From Cryphonectria parasitica EP155 (lineage: Eukaryota > Ascomycota > Sordariomycetes > Diaporthales > Cryphonectriaceae), in assembly GCF_011745365.1 (NCBI RefSeq), contig NW_024468910.1:1950068-2014067 (forward strand): a stretch of 64,000 nucleotides of DNA, read 5' to 3'. The notes beneath the pieces are model-generated. The model made no database searches. It saw nothing but the letters and a program-made list of their open reading frames with translations, and had not been told where the DNA came from. Both the position numbers and the translations under genes were made by a program. How positions within the stretch are numbered: position 1 is the first letter of the stretch; each line of letters starts with the position of its first letter. Shown piece after piece: positions 1 through 12,511 of this stretch.

Positions 1-1
1 G

Positions 2-716
2 GCGCTCTTCCTCGTCTTTGGGGCACGCATGCTCAAGGAGGGGTTGGCGATGAGCCCCGACGAGGGCGTGTCTGCCGAGATGGCCGAGGTAGAGATGGAA
101 CTGGAAGAGAAGGAGAACGCGGCGCGCAAGGCTGGGCGGCGGCGGTCGTCCATTAGCCCCTATGCGCTCGAGATGGGCTTGAACAGGACGCACACGCGCA
201 AGTCGCGATCGCAGTCCCGGTTCCCGACCCCGCCGCGCAGCCCGTCCGCGTCACCGGAGCGCAGCCCGAGCCCCAGGCGCGGCCCGTTCGGGTCGCTCTT
301 CGACGGGGCGAGCAACCTATTCTCGCTGCTCCTGAGCCCGGCGTGGGTGCAGACCTTTGTCATGACGTTCCTGGGCGAGTGGGGCGACCGCAGCCAGATC
401 GCCACGATTGCGATGGCTGCAGGCCAGGACTACTGGTGGGTGACGCTGGGAGCCGTATTGGGCCATGCCTGCTGCACGGGTGTCGCCGTACTCGGAGGGC
501 GGGCCATTGCTGGGCGTGTGTCGCTTAGAGTTGGTGAGTGATGAGAGCATTCATCTTCTACTTCCCCCTCTTCTCTCCCTCCCTCCTTCTTTCTTTCCTT
601 TCCTTTTCATCTTTCTCCTCCATACTGACAATCATTACGCAGTGACCATCGGCGGAGCAGTGGCCTTTCTCGTGTTTGGCGTCATCTATCTCATCGAGGC
701 GATGTTGGCAACATGA
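2..716 (+). CDS. GDT1: GDT1/TMEM165-family membrane transporter, C-terminal part
   Basis: Two exons are visible, 2-533 and 643-716; the intron is 534-642 (GTGAGT...CAG) and the ORF enters from outside the window. The visible 201 residues include a charged, Ser/Pro/Arg-rich loop and then the second family signature, E-W-G-D-R-S-Q, in a hydrophobic helix (about residue 122). The last helix and the stop come from exon 2. UPF0016/GDT1 proteins carry two E-x-G-D-[KR]-[TS] motifs and act as Golgi or vacuolar Mn2+/Ca2+-H+ exchangers for ion homeostasis and glycosylation. The first motif must lie upstream of base 1. The linker between the two halves looks longer and more basic than in yeast Gdt1 (inference). 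The family call is strong; ion specificity cannot be read from the sequence. Confidence 0.88.
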
Positions 717-2781
717 AACGTCTCTGAGGTCTCGTCGACAGTAGGCGTGCCAAGACAGAACGGAATCGTGCAGATGACTGTATCTCTCTCCCTCTCTCCC
801 TTGTTTCATCTTTTTTTTTTTTTTTTTTTGGAAAGCCCCTGCGCCAATCAACGCTGCGCTGGTTGACAGACAGGCGGATCTACAGGGGGAGAGAGGAGGG
901 AGACCAAGGTCATGTACTTTTAGCCGACCTTCAAGCAAAGGAAGAAAAGGGAACGAGTTCGAATCGCATAGCTGGCGTTGGATATCGTGTGTTGGGTTCT
1001 GGCACTGAATTGGGGTTGCTGTGAAAGGGAAAAAGGCTTGGACATCCAGAGGACGGGCACGCATGGCGCAGATGTGGCTGGCAAGGAGTACATAAACAAC
1101 AACAACGACAGGGATACAAGGCGATATCTTTATGATGGTATGTTGTCCGCCACAAAGGCAGGACATGTAATAAACGAAACACGAAACCCTCGTTAGGCAT
1201 TCCCATGCCTCACTCATCCACGCCTCTCTCTCTCTCTCTGTGTGTGTGTCTCTATGTCCGTTCGATGTCCCTCGCCATGGAGGGTAAATATGTCCCGAGC
1301 CTGCTGGCCCGCCGTGACAAGTTCGGGTCGATGCGATATAGATATCTTCCGGGACCCGTATTTTCCGAAGAAAACATGATACACTCATTTTGCCTCTGAG
1401 GAGAAGGCGGGGACACGGGAAGGAGCAGGAGAAGAAAGAAATTAGCAGCCACCAGCTAGTTTTCAGAGTCGATAATCAGCACCATCCTCCGCACCACCAC
1501 CACTATCCATCAGGCTGAGGTTGCGGCTGTGATTACAGAATCACCCGACGGTCACCAGCTGGAAGGTATGGGGGGCGGGATGCACCCGGTGTGGACGTAA
1601 TTAAGGCAAACCTGGTTTAGCAGCAGAGCAGTCCCGGGGCCGCAAGGAGGGCAAGGTCTCAGATCTTGACGCACGCGGCTGAACTAGTTCTAGACCTCGA
1701 TATTCTAGCCTATTTTCCTTCTTATCTTGTATTTTTTTTTTCCCCTTCTTCTCTTCTTCTTTTCATTCTATTTCCCTCTATACAACCACTTATCTCAGCA
1801 TCAGAAAACTTACTCCGGAGCTCGGAGTGGGGAGGTCAGCTGTTGTTGTGGATAACGCGAGACTAAACTCTGTAGAGGAGGAGGAAGAGGAACAAGAAAT
1901 GGTCGGAAGGCTCAGAGGGGAAGAGCAAGAGAAGGTGTTAAAAAAAAAGAAGAAGAAGAAGAAGAAGAAGAAGAAGGAGGAGGGAAAAAAAGGAAAGGAA
2001 AGTAACCGAGCAATCCATGTGTAAGCCTAGTCTCAACGAGTAACCCACCTACACGCACGAAAACAAGCCCCGGGCAAATGCAATGCAATGCGTGGTCCTC
2101 TTTAGTTTGTTTGTTGGACAGCGTAAGTAACTTGTATACCAATCGATTTTCATATTCCCCCGCCCTTGCGCGACACACACACACACACACATACACACAC
2201 GCACACCACACGCACACCACACAAAAGAACAGCACACCAAGTCATGCCATAACATCCGTTTGGCCTTCGGAGCTGAGTTGAGCTACGCAGTTTCCAAGGG
2301 TTCCTCTTGCAGGCCCCCTCTTCCCTTCTTCCCCTCAATTCTCCGATTATCGCTTTTCTAAGCAAACCCAGGATTAAACACTTGTACTCTTTTTGTTGTT
2401 CTTCCTCTTCTTCCGTTTTTTTGTGCTTCTTCACATGTTTGTTTGATCAGCTGTGGCCCCTCTCACCTCCCCCGTCACAGTCATACCTTGACGCCATCGT
2501 CATCATCATCTCCTTGTGTATCTCTTTCTCTCAACCTGCTGTGGATATTCCCTTTCCCCCCTCCACAACCCCCCCCCCTTTTTTTTTCTTCTTCTCTCTT
2601 TACCATAAAAGAAAGGTCCCTCGGTCGATCCACACGAAGGTACATACACACACACGATCCCTACTTGTCGACCACCACCTTTCTTCCTTCCATCTCATCC
2701 ATCACCCACCATCCATTCCCCCCCCCCCCCCTCTCCCTCCTCAACTCAATTCGATCTATACTATCCCCCATCACCATTACA
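717..2781. other. Gene-free stretch with simple repeats
   Basis: No reading frame here resembles a known protein. The stretch holds a T run near 811-829, a GAA/GA-rich tract near 1939-1985, a CA-type tract near 2176-2220, and C runs near 2570 and 2720. The last 300 bases are CT-rich and lead into the start codon at 2782, which fits a fungal promoter and 5' leader. ORFs of up to 276 codons in this interval follow the simple repeats and were not called. Confidence 0.6.
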
Positions 2782-3697
2782 ATGAGCCAACCTCAGCTCT
2801 GGTCCAAGGACCCCAACCCGGCCGGTTCCCTCTGGCAGAAGCCTCTCGTGTCACCCACCGCCTCGCAACACATCCCCGATGCTGCACCGCTGTCCCCAGC
2901 CGAGGCGCGCGTCAAGAACCCGGGCAAGCGGTATGCCCAGATCGTCAAGCTGAAGCCGGAGCATTACGATGAGTACAAGAAGGTGCACGCCGCCGTGTGG
3001 CCCGAGGTATCGAAGCAGATCAAGAACTGCAACATTGTGGACTGTATGTGTCTTTCTTCTCTGTCCCAAACTTGGGATTGATAGTATTACATCACGTGCT
3101 ATTCTTTCTTTCTCTCCCTCTTTCTCTCGCTCTTTAGAGAGGAAGTGAGAGTCTCCCCTCTTCCTCTTCCCTATCCCCGTCCTTCCGGAGTGCTCGGGAA
3201 TGACATGTTCATGACGGGCCAGCGGGAAAAAACACAACGGGAATGATACACAGTGAAGGAGAACCCCACCCCCCTCGGCTTTTGCCCGTCTTAGTCGCCC
3301 GAACACAGGGTTCCCTGAATCCCGGGACATCCTTAGTCGGGCGAGACCCCATTGCATTTCAACAAGATTGAATACTTTCTCCCACCCCTCAACCCCCCCC
3401 CCCCCACTCGAACTTTCTTCATACCATTTATATACTAAAGCCACACCCCTCCCCCTTTCTCCGCGCGCAGACAGCATATTCTACGATGACCTGACGCACA
3501 TCTTGTTTGCGACCTTCAAATACGTCGGCTACGATTACGCAGGCGACATGGAGAGGATGCGGGAGAACCCCAAGGTGCTCGAGTGGTGGAGGATGACGGA
3601 CAAGTTCCAGGAGTCGTTCGTGCCAGACGCCAAGAGCAGCGAGGCCGGCGAGCCCTCGTGGTGGAAGCCCATCGAGGAGGTCTTCTACCAGGCCTAA
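2782..3697 (+). CDS. L-rhamnose mutarotase-like protein
   Basis: Exons 2782-3043 and 3471-3697 are joined across a long (427-bp) GTATGT...CAG intron in phase 1, giving 162 residues. After an N-terminal extension of about 48 residues comes the RhaM core: RYAQIVKLKPEHYDEYKKVH with the likely proton-shuttling His at about residue 69, then V-W-P-E-V, IVDYSIFYDD across the splice, and the C-terminal WW..IEEVFYQ. The bacterial enzyme (about 104 residues) interconverts alpha and beta L-rhamnose. Fungal homologues are thought to serve rhamnose catabolism or act on related sugars. The upstream leader is CT/C-rich. The neighbour at 4200-4998 is convergent and unrelated. The fold is confident; the substrate is inferred from family membership. 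Confidence 0.88.
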
Positions 3698-4100
3698 GAG
3701 GTTTAGGTCCAGGTCTAAGGTGCAGTGGCCGACAGACCTAACCTGCTCCTGCTGGTCATCTCGTGTGCATCCGAGCTTGTTGTCGTGTCATAGATCACGA
3801 AGAATTGGCCATCCTAGACTTTTGACTTTTCAAAAAAGAATCATAGCCTTAAGATCCGACAGACAGTATTCGTTCCAGACATAGGTGTGCGTGGGTCGTT
3901 TGTTGTGCGTATGCGTGTCCGTGTGCGTGTGTGCATTCCCCGACAGGCTGCCTGGCAATGGTACCGTGGTCGTCCCAGAAGTATTTCGCGTGCCTGTGGG
4001 AGCCTTCTACGCCTGGGGTTGCAGCATCCATTCACCCGCCTAATGATGATGATGCATGACGATAGACTCGCCAGACAGTGTATACAGTGTACACTGGTCT

Positions 4101-4156
<56 letters not shown>

Positions 4157-4199
4157 ATCAACTCACCTCCCGCAAACCACAGCTCCTTTATTATCCGCC
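3698..4199. repeat. Convergent 3' region with GT/GA microsatellite
   Basis: This 500-bp stretch lies between two convergent genes. It ends in a compound microsatellite at about 4101-4155: an uninterrupted GT run followed directly by a GA run. The repeat stops about 45 bases before the stop codon of the thioredoxin-like gene on the other strand, so it is probably transcribed in that gene's 3' UTR. Nothing else is recognised. Confidence 0.8.
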
Positions 4200-4998
4200 T
4201 CATCCCTTAAAACTCCCAAACAAGCCTCCAAACAAACTGCCCCCACCACCCCCACCGCCCCGGCCGCCATGGCGCCTCGCCTCGGTGCGAATCCATTCCT
4301 CCAGAAACTTCCTGTCCCGTAGCTTGTTCCCGTCCGCCACCTTGGTCTCGACCTGCGCCTCGCCGGCGTCGAAGCTCAGCAGGGTGGGCACGCTGGTGAT
4401 CATGTAGGTCAGGCCGAGCCCGGCGGCCATGACGTCGGGGGCATCGAACTCGACCTCGGCGTAGGTGACGCCGCCCTCCGCGGCGCCGGTGCCGGACTCG
4501 ACGAGCTCTTTCAGCAAGGGGGAGACGATGCGGCAGGTGGGGCACCAGGAGGTCGTCCAGAGGGTGAGGAGCGGGCGGCGGGAGGACGAGGAGAGTTGCA
4601 GGTAGGTCAGGAACTGGTCATGGTCGCGGATGCTGGGAAATTGGGTCAGGTTTTGGTTGGGTTGGGGGTCTGTCAACTAGTCTCTCTTCCTCTTCTTCTT
4701 CTTCTTGTACAACAAGGAAATCACAAGAAAATGAAAATGGGAGGGAGGGAGGGAGGACGACTCACGATGTGTATACGCGATTCTTGGATTCGGACCGGCT
4801 CGGCGTGGAAGAGAAGCGGCGAGCACACTGATCAAGAGATAGCAGCAAGCGGCAGCCTTGGGGAGGGGCCTGGGCCTTGCGAAAGGTGTGTGGGGAGCAG
4901 GAGACCGCGGTTGGTCTCACCGGCGGCGGGCCATGAGGGTTACAGTTGAGGAATCGCAGGGCCCTTGTGGTCTTTGTGGTAAGTCCTATCGAGCTCAT
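4200..4998 (-). CDS. Mitochondrial thioredoxin-fold protein
   Basis: Exon 1 is 4998-4766 and exon 2 is 4632-4200, 221 residues. The intron (GTGAGT...TTTCCCAG, branch CTGAC 14 bases before the acceptor) joins KNRVYTS to IRDHDQF in phase 2. A downstream TTG-initiated reading was discarded in favour of this splice. The first 65 residues are rich in Arg/Ser/Thr and end near RRFSSTPS, a typical mitochondrial presequence. The thioredoxin domain follows, with active site W-C-P-T-C (Cys at about 108 and 111) and the cis-proline segment SVPT. It ends in a glycine-rich tail (GGGGGGGSLFGGLFG). The family is common in filamentous ascomycetes; its redox partner is unknown. Confidence in the splice is good because phase, branch site and presequence agree. 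Confidence 0.85.
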
Positions 4999-7120
4999 CG
5001 TGTGTGTATGTGTGTGTGTGTGTATATCTCTCGGAGGGGGGGGGGGGGCTGACGAAAGGGAGGAGACCTTGTCACAGGAAAATGCGCGCGATTGGTGCTG
5101 CTGATAGGTTACGCTGACCGGTCAGACAGGCAGACAGTGGGGTGAGGTGACTTTCCTCGCGGGTCTCTCTCCTTTCTTCTGCCAGGAATTGACTTCTCGA
5201 TCGTAGGGTACCAGACTGTGATCTGTCTTGGGAGTCTTGACTCGGATCTGTTTGGATATGCAGCAGGAAATGAAAAGAGTCGACAAGGGGGTCTTTGGAG
5301 CCGAGGTGGTAGGTCAGATAACGCCTAAAGCTTCAGCACCTAAAGCACTGAACCTGGGCACTGGACCGACTTCGAGCATGCTGGGGGGTGGCAGGCAGGG
5401 CAGATCATGCAGCAAGCTGTCAACCAACACCAGACCGCCCTTCCCCATACTAGCGCAGCAGCATTTGCGTCATCGCGCATCCCAGAAACCACTGCACCTC
5501 GAAACCACACCCGAGCACGCCGTTGAGCACGCGGGTCGACCACGGGATCTCGTCTTGGGACCTTGTGGGCTGGCAAGTTGTTGTGTGTGGAGGATCGGTG
5601 GATTATGGATTGCAGGGTGGGCTGATTAGAATGGCCGCGAGAGGGGCATCCGCTGCCAGCCCAGAGGATCATCACCACAAATCCTTAGATCTATCAGTTT
5701 TCTTGTAAGGTATGTGCTATAATACTGTAATCATCTTATAACACAAGTATTACTTGATATATGACTCTTTGTTGTGGGGGGAATTAATTGCAATCTACCA
5801 TAGTATCTCGACACCAATGATCTCTTGTTTGTTCATATGATGTTTGTAACCTTGTCTTCCTCCATCTCCATTACTATGCTGCATCTTGCATTACACCCTC
5901 CACGACGCTCATCTCCACCTGTCAACTCACTCACTGCTACTCGTACTTGTGCTAGATTCCGGGTCAAGGCTGTGAGTCTTGCCTTGCCTGCTCATTAGCC
6001 TCTGCCTTAGTGCCCTCACAATGGAAGACAGGGGGTCTCCAACCATGCAAGTCTGTTCAATGCCGCGTGCACCCTTGCCAAAGCAACTAACTTACAGCAC
6101 ACCCAACAATAACAATGAAAGGAACAAGGCCACATCAATGAAGAAGTACCGATAAATCTAAATCTGGTATCTCTTATAGTACCCATACGCTGTGCTCCAG
6201 TTGCTGCAGCACACCCTCTATTCCAATAATCTACTCTATGCAAAGTTTATTCCTCCCACCCCTCCCTCCATTATTAACGAAGCTGAGCGAAGTTGGATGA
6301 AAGTGACGAAAAGGTTGCGTGCATGCTACAAATAGATCGCGTCAGCCTGTACCCATGCCCCATCCATCTCGTCCAACCCCCCCCCCCCCCCCAAGACAAC
6401 CATCCACCCGTCTGCTGTTCTGCTGATCCTGTGGGTAGGACAAGCGACGAAACCACCACGACTGGCAATCCTGCGGGTCCTAGAGCCTGGTATACTCTCT
6501 AAGTGGAAACGCCGCCTCCGCCACCCTGCCGGTCAGCACGGGCTTACCTGGGGTCACCCTTGGCGATCCCCCCAAGGACGAGGACCCTGAAGCCCATTAT
6601 CAGCCACCAGATATCCTCCTGCTCCTCCTCCTCCTCCTCCAGTACATATGTCTGGTGGGGGTTCGGAAACCATCCACCCATTTTTGGGCATCAATATAAG
6701 GAGGACTTCTACCTGGACCTTCGACACCTTTTTGAACGGGGCTCTGGTGTGATTTCCAAGAAGATAGGTCTTTTCCCCCCCAAGGGACGAAGTACATCCC
6801 AGAAGCCGGGCATTCTCATCAGGGAAGGCGACACCAAACCACGGTTCGCAAGGGAGGGATATTTCAAGAGACAGGAGTGTCTCAAAGGAATTATCCCGCC
6901 TCTTTTCGACTTTCTCTTATGAACCCGTGGGGTCCGTCTTGAAAGCCTCCTTGACCAGACTGATCATATATTTATACTTCCTCTCGCTGCTGCCCAAACT
7001 GAACGCGCCGGGAGCGAGGGAGTGGATTCCCCATCCGTCTCTCAAGGTGCCCCTTCTTCTCTCTGTCTCTCCCTACTGCGAAAGCCTCCTTTCCAATAGC
7101 CAGTCCCCTCACCAATCAAA
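4999..7120. other. Gene-free stretch between divergent genes
   Basis: About 2.1 kb between the start of the thioredoxin-like gene (minus) and the MFS gene (plus). It holds TG repeats and a G run near 5037-5047, and a C run near 6379-6394. A 139-codon plus-strand ORF at 6503-6922 resembles no family and has serine and proline runs over a CTC/CCG repeat, so it is left uncalled. The last 100 bases are the CT-rich leader of the MFS gene. Confidence 0.55.
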
Positions 7121-9803
7121 ATGGCTTCTTCACAAGATGGCACACCGCGCACCTGGGCGTCGCGCCTCCGTTTCCCGAGTCGGACAAAGGATGAGAAATC
7201 GGCCGACCGCGAATCCGTTGAGGAGCCTCGAAGGATTGCGAAATGGAGTTTCGGGGTCTTGAACGACAAGGAGACTGTCGAAGTCCCAGGTATGTCTGGC
7301 CTCATTGGCTGCTATCCTTGGGCTTCTCGTACGAGAGAAAGCTAAAACATTATTCAAAGGTTCCGTGTTGCTGCTCTCAAATCACAAGAATGAGCCCCTC
7401 GGTCTGCGCAGTGCCCCGGCGAGGACATCACATTCCTCCCTTCCCACCTCGGCCACTGTGATGTCGCCAGTGCAGGCAGACGAAAAGAAGAAGACCTCGG
7501 ATGGTAAGATCATCTTGGAGCCGCAGCCTGAGGAGTCGGCCAATGATCCACTGAATTGGCCGACATGGAGACGCGACGCTGCTCTACTATCCCTCGGGCT
7601 GTATTGCATGGTCGGTGGTGAGTTACCCCTCCCTTCCCAGGCAGCAATTATCCTCATCTTGACGCTTGAAGGAAAGAAGAAGGCTGATCAACTGCTGGCA
7701 CAGGCGGGATGACGCCTGTATTGGCTGCTGGTTTCTCCAACGTCGCCAGTGACTATGGCGTGGCCGTGGCCCGGGTCTCGCTGACCACAGGGCTCTACAT
7801 GATGGGCATGGGCGTGGGCTCCGTCTTCTTCTCACCAACAGCCATTCTCTTCGGCAAGAGGCCTGTTTATCTCTTTGGCTCCCTGCTCTTCATCGGGACT
7901 TCGTGCTGGTGTGCAGCTTCCCCCAGCTTCAATTCTCTGATGGCTGCCCGAGTCTTTCAGGGTGTCGCCGTTAGTCCCGTAGAGTGTCTGCCGTCTGCGA
8001 CCATCGCCGAGATCTACTTCCTCCATGAACGGTAAGTAATCAGGTGGTTTGCCTCTGTCTCCTCCGTCTCTCGATAGACGAGAATCCATAAAGGTCAACA
8101 ACTTTACTGACGATTGACTGTAGTGCTTTTCGAATCGGAGTCTACACACTGCTACTGCTCGGAGGCAAGAACTTGACGCCCCTTGTCAGTGCAGCCATCA
8201 TCCAGTCATTGAGTTGGCGATGGGTGTTCTGGTAAGGCAGCAAACGTCGCCCTCGTTCAGAGGAGAGACCACTTTACAATTTTCTTATTGAGGTATACAA
8301 AACTGATAAGTTTCGAATAGGATTGTTGCATTTATCGTGGCGTTCTGCGGCTGTCTGCTATTCATCTTTGTCCCTGAGACCTTTTGGGACCGGAAGCCCA
8401 TTCCCCGACCAAGGGCACCGACCAGACCTGGCGTGCTCTCACGGCTGTCTTCGAAGTGGTCTCATCATGCCCACGCCCGTGCACACGCTGCGGAGTCCAA
8501 TGGGGCCGAGACGCCCCTCGAAAAGACGCACGAGAATGCGCATTTTGTGACGGACTCGGGATCAGAACTGCTCAAGACGGAAGAGCATGCAACACGGGAG
8601 GATCACCATGTCACCTTCGATCCGAACACAACAGAGACTATCAAGGAGCAGCAGCAGCAGACTACGGACATATCTGCGCCGGAGCAGGCACCGGCGCAGG
8701 ACGAGAATGAGGCCACGAATGAGAAGAACCTGGCAGCACCGGGCGACTCGAGCCCAACGACGCCTCAGCCTGCAGATGTACAACAGCTCGAAGCCCGCCC
8801 GCAGAAGAACCCAACTGTGCCCTCCCCACTGCTGCTCGCTCCTCCTCACGATGCCGTCTCCCCTCTTAGCACGCACGCGCCCATGACAGGCCGCACCGAG
8901 CCCATGACGGCGCCATTAAGTCGAAGCTCCTCCTTCCGCAGCCATTTAGCCCCGTGGAGCCACCACCACCAGCACCATCAAACGGATGAAGAGAGATATG
9001 CAGCAGCTGAGGCGGCCCGCAATACCTACTCAGGCCACTGGCGCGAACGCGAGGCCAAGTCCTTTGTGCAGCAGCTCCGACCCTGGCACGGTCGTCTCAA
9101 CAGGGACAAGTGGCTCAAGGTGGCCGTCCGACCCTTCATCCTCTATACATATCCTGCGGTCCTCTGGTCCTCAGCCATCTACTCGTGCTCCATTGGCTGG
9201 CTGATTGTCATCTCGGAGTCGGTGACGGTGATCTTCCGCGAGGACTACTACAAATTTAACGCGCTCCAGACCGGCCTGATCTACATCTCGCCCTTTTTGG
9301 GTGGTGTTCTGGGCACGGCGGTCGCGGGCAAGGTGTCAGACATTGTGGTCAAAGCGATGACGCGACGCAATGGAGGGCTGTACGAACCCGAGTTCCGGCT
9401 GGTGATGGCGGCCCCGATCGCGGCGACGACCATCATTGGCCTGATGGGCTATGGGTGGAGTGCGCAACTCGAGGACGCCTGGATCGTGCCCACCGTATTC
9501 CTGGGCATCGTCAGCTTCGGCTGCTCGCTCGGCAGCACTACGGCCATCACCTTCTGTGTCGACTCGTACCGCCAGTACGCGGGCGAGGCGCTGGTGACGC
9601 TCAACTTTAGCAAGAACATCTTCCACGGTCTGGTCTTTAGCTTTTTCGTCACGGGCTGGATCGAGGATGACGGCGCCAAGTCCGTCTTCATCTGGATTGG
9701 TGTTATCCAGCTGATTGTGCTCGTCTTTACCATCCCCATGTTCGTCTTCGGCAAGAGGGCGCGCATGTGGACGGTGCGGAAGAACTTTATGGAGAAATTT
9801 TAG
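7121..9803 (+). CDS. MFS drug:H+ antiporter-like transporter
   Basis: Five exons: 7121-7289, 7360-7617, 7704-8031, 8124-8231 and 8321-9803, all with GT-AG introns in consistent phase, coding 781 residues. A cytosolic N-terminus contains the recurrent fungal MFS segment VEVPGSVLLLSNHKNEPLGL and then DPLNWPTWRRD before the first helix. Six helices follow, with G-K-R-P-V-Y in the loop after TM2 and a hydrophobic run ending FVPETFWDR. A very long hydrophilic loop of about 250 residues (His-, Gln- and Pro-rich) separates them from the second six helices, which start near WLKVAVRPFILYTYP. The layout matches DHA1-like transporters of the 12-TM antiporter type. The long loop is larger than in many relatives. 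Substrate is not deducible; no biosynthetic cluster lies beside it. Confidence 0.9.
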
Positions 9804-10543
9804 TTTGAAATTTAAGATATGCAATATCACAGAAGAAGCAAGCGATGTTAACTTTGATCAGAAAGAAGAGGAGCGGATCGACCTGTTACAAGCATTCTTG
9901 AGCAAGGCTGATGACATTTGAGTGGCCTCTCGTGAATATGTTTTGTTGTACATCTGGAAAGGCACATGTAAAATTTTTTTTTTTCGGTGGGCTTTCATAG
10001 GCATGCCTATTTGTTATAGTCTTATTTTCACTTCTCTTCAGTATTTTTCCTGTCCTGGCTTGGGTCTGGGGGAGTGTGATACTCATTACGCGCGGAGCCT
10101 ACTCTGCATCGGCATGGCGGCTAGCATTTCGATTGAAAGGAAGGGCACTGGGGAAAAATGAGATCCCACCATTGAAGCGTCTCGTACCCAGTACAAACCC
10201 ATCGTTTGCATCATCATGTCATAAAGTCAAAAGTAAAGCAGCTCTCGAGTACGAATTGTTTTATATAGTAAGTAGGACGTAATCAATCAGTAGCTGGACG
10301 TTGCGCGCTGTCGCGGGTAGCCTTTTTTTGCTACGTCAGGTCGAGTCCCCACACAAAGTAAGTCCGTCTGTCCCTCACAAAGATCACCAAATTTCTCGCG
10401 AACCCTCCAGCATCACGACTCATGGCCTTCTTCTATCCTTTGATAACATCTTCTCCCCCGCACAACAACAATCACGACGCCAAGGACAGCCGTAGTATAA
10501 ATCATCATACGGATTCGACAGACGAGCGAGAAATTCATTCAAG
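9804..10543 (+). promoter_or_regulatory. Intergenic region with TATA box of ELP6
   Basis: 740 bp between the MFS gene and ELP6 on the same strand. A TATAAA sits at 10496-10501, 43 bases before the ELP6 start codon at 10544. A run of T near 9976 could belong to the 3' end of the MFS transcript. No gene was recognised. Confidence 0.55.
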
Positions 10544-11930
10544 ATGTCCTCACAGATCCCGCCCCTCCTAGAATCTCACCTCGCCCTCCCGCCGAGACAC
10601 TCACAGGTCCTTGTGACCAGCATGCTCGGCGCCAGCTCGAACTGGCTCGTCCTGCGGTATCTGTACAGTTTTCTTAAGGCGCCGAGGAGGATGGCACGAC
10701 GAGGGCATGATGATGGTGGTGGGCTGGGGCTTGGTGGTGAGGCCAGGACGACGGGGAGGGATGAGGAGGAGGGGGCCAGTGGACAGGATGAGGTAAAGGT
10801 TGTGCTGGTGAGCTTCATGCGGGACTATGGCTTTTGGAGGGACGGCGCGGCACGATTGGTGAGATGGCCTTCACAGTTCCATTCCAGCCAGACCTGTTTA
10901 TCTGGACACGCACGCACACACACACACACACGCACACCTACGCACGCATGTACACAAATTCATGTTATATGTTAGGGTGTGTGCGTAGGACGAGTGCAAA
11001 TGGGAACAACAAGCTAACTGAGAATCAACAAGGGTCTCAACCTTGACGCCGTGGCGAAAGAGAAGAGATTCTTCTTCGTTGACGGCCTCGAGCGCCTCTT
11101 CCTCGAGAACACCGCGGCCCGTGGGCAACCACCACCACCATCATTGCCGAACAGGACGAGCCACACGTACCTGGAGACCCCGCGCCTGTCTGATGTCGCG
11201 AGGACGTTACATGCCGCCATCGACCAGCCACTCTCTAGCTCTACGGGGCCCGTCGTGCTCCTGATGGACCAGCCGGACGTGCTGCTGGCTGCAGCCGGCG
11301 GGGTGGCGGAGGGGATAGACAGTTGGGGGTTGCGAGAGTTGGTTCTTGACTTACAGGAGGTGAGTGAATTCTTCTCTTCTCCCTTGTTCAATATCTTGAT
11401 AAGGAGCTTTCTTGTTTCACACGCACATTGCAAACAACAAGCATGGACGGCATTTTTTGCCCCTCAGGGAGGGGGGTCTATTGGCAGAAAGAGGCATTCC
11501 TGGGAGTGGGCGGACAGGTGAAATGAACCAGGACCCTAACTGGCTCTACTGTGGCCCCCTCACCTACTATATTACAAGCATGCTGTCGTGGCTAGTAACA
11601 GAGGACTAAACACCGCGCACGCAGAAAATCCATGCGACCATCCTGACGCTCGCCGCGGACGAGCCGTTAGTCTCGCCGCAGTCCTCGACATTGGAAATAG
11701 AGCACGCCTCGTTTCTCCTCTCAATAGCCCACGGGGCAGAGGCCGTGATCTCCCTGAGGACGCTGGAATCGGGCAAGGCCAGGGACGTCAGTGGGGTGGT
11801 TAGGATCAGCAGCAGCAGCAGCAGCAACGGCGGCGGCGTGAGCGGCTCCAAGCGGCCTGCAGAGACGCGCGAGTATTTGTACAATGTCGCGTTCGACGGC
11901 ACAGTCAGGGTTTTTGAGCGTGGGCAATAA
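10544..11930 (+). CDS. ELP6: Elongator complex subunit 6 (ELP6)
   Basis: Exons 10544-10858, 11033-11359 and 11625-11930, all spliced in phase 0, give 315 residues. Diagnostic segments include the N-terminal P-P-L-L-E-S-H, a Walker-like strand and loop LVTSMLGASSNWLVLRYL, VVLVSFMRDYGFWRDG..RLGLNL, RFFFVDGLERLF, PVVLLMDQPDVLLAA and, in the last exon, HASFLLSIAHGAEAVISLRTLESGKARDVSGV. ELP4-ELP5-ELP6 form a RecA-like hexameric ring that binds tRNA and assists wobble-uridine modification by Elongator. Residues of a true Walker A are degenerate, as usual for ELP6. The first exon carries a low-complexity Gly/Arg insert (residues 45-80) not expected in yeast. Intron 1 contains a CA microsatellite. 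Confidence 0.87.
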
Positions 11931-12511
11931 GTAATCGACGATGTCCCCCACCTGGACGGTCACACAACAAAAGATACCCATTTCAAGTCAGGCTGTCGCT
12001 TCCGTTGACTCCATCTCGTTGTCCGTTCCATGGTCATCTTTGCATGTCACATCCTTCGCGATGCCCTGTCATGTGCGCATACGCCAGTCATGACGATTCT
12101 TGTGTGATCAAAATCCGCATAGCCTCTCGATTTCAGCTACGAACAGATCCTGGCCCCTCGAGCCCTCTTCTTTCTCACGCAACGAAATGCCGTATAGGTT
12201 CATGAACGACCTACACTTTCTGGAGGAAGATCGAAAACCCTTGTCATTGATCCTTGCCCGTAACTCATGCGAAGCAAGTTGGAAAAAAGAAATCAGGTCT
12301 GATCCCATTCAGTGGAGTGTAATTCTTTGCGTAGTTGGATTCCCCTTGTTCCGTGTGTTTGTCCCTTACACGCCTCCCCAAAGAAAATGCAGTACGCCCC
12401 TCTGGAATTTTTGGTGGTTTTTTTTTCAGTGTCGTCCATCACCACATTTCATCCTCCCCACACTCCAGCCATGAGTAGACGGCCTCCCATTGTCTCGGTC
12501 GGTTTCGCCGC
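11931..12511. other. Convergent 3' region, ELP6 and eL37
   Basis: About 580 bp separate the stop codons of two convergent genes. No conserved reading frame is seen. A T run near 12418-12426 may lie in the 3' UTR of either gene. Confidence 0.5.

Noticed and set aside
558..1388. 276-codon minus-strand ORF downstream of GDT1
   Set aside because: Composition follows T/A runs and GA repeats, with no domain-like blocks; it overlaps the 3' end of a real gene on the other strand.
2307..2972. 221-codon plus ORF in another frame over the mutarotase start
   Set aside because: A proline, serine and histidine string produced by the CT-rich leader; the L-rhamnose mutarotase frame is clearly the coding one.
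6503..6922. 139-codon plus ORF upstream of the MFS gene
   Set aside because: Serine and proline runs over simple repeats, no family resemblance, and no promoter context of its own.
10270..10350. Possible tRNA (GGTCGAGTCCCC looks like a T arm)
   Set aside because: No matching acceptor stem, D arm or anticodon stem can be drawn around it.
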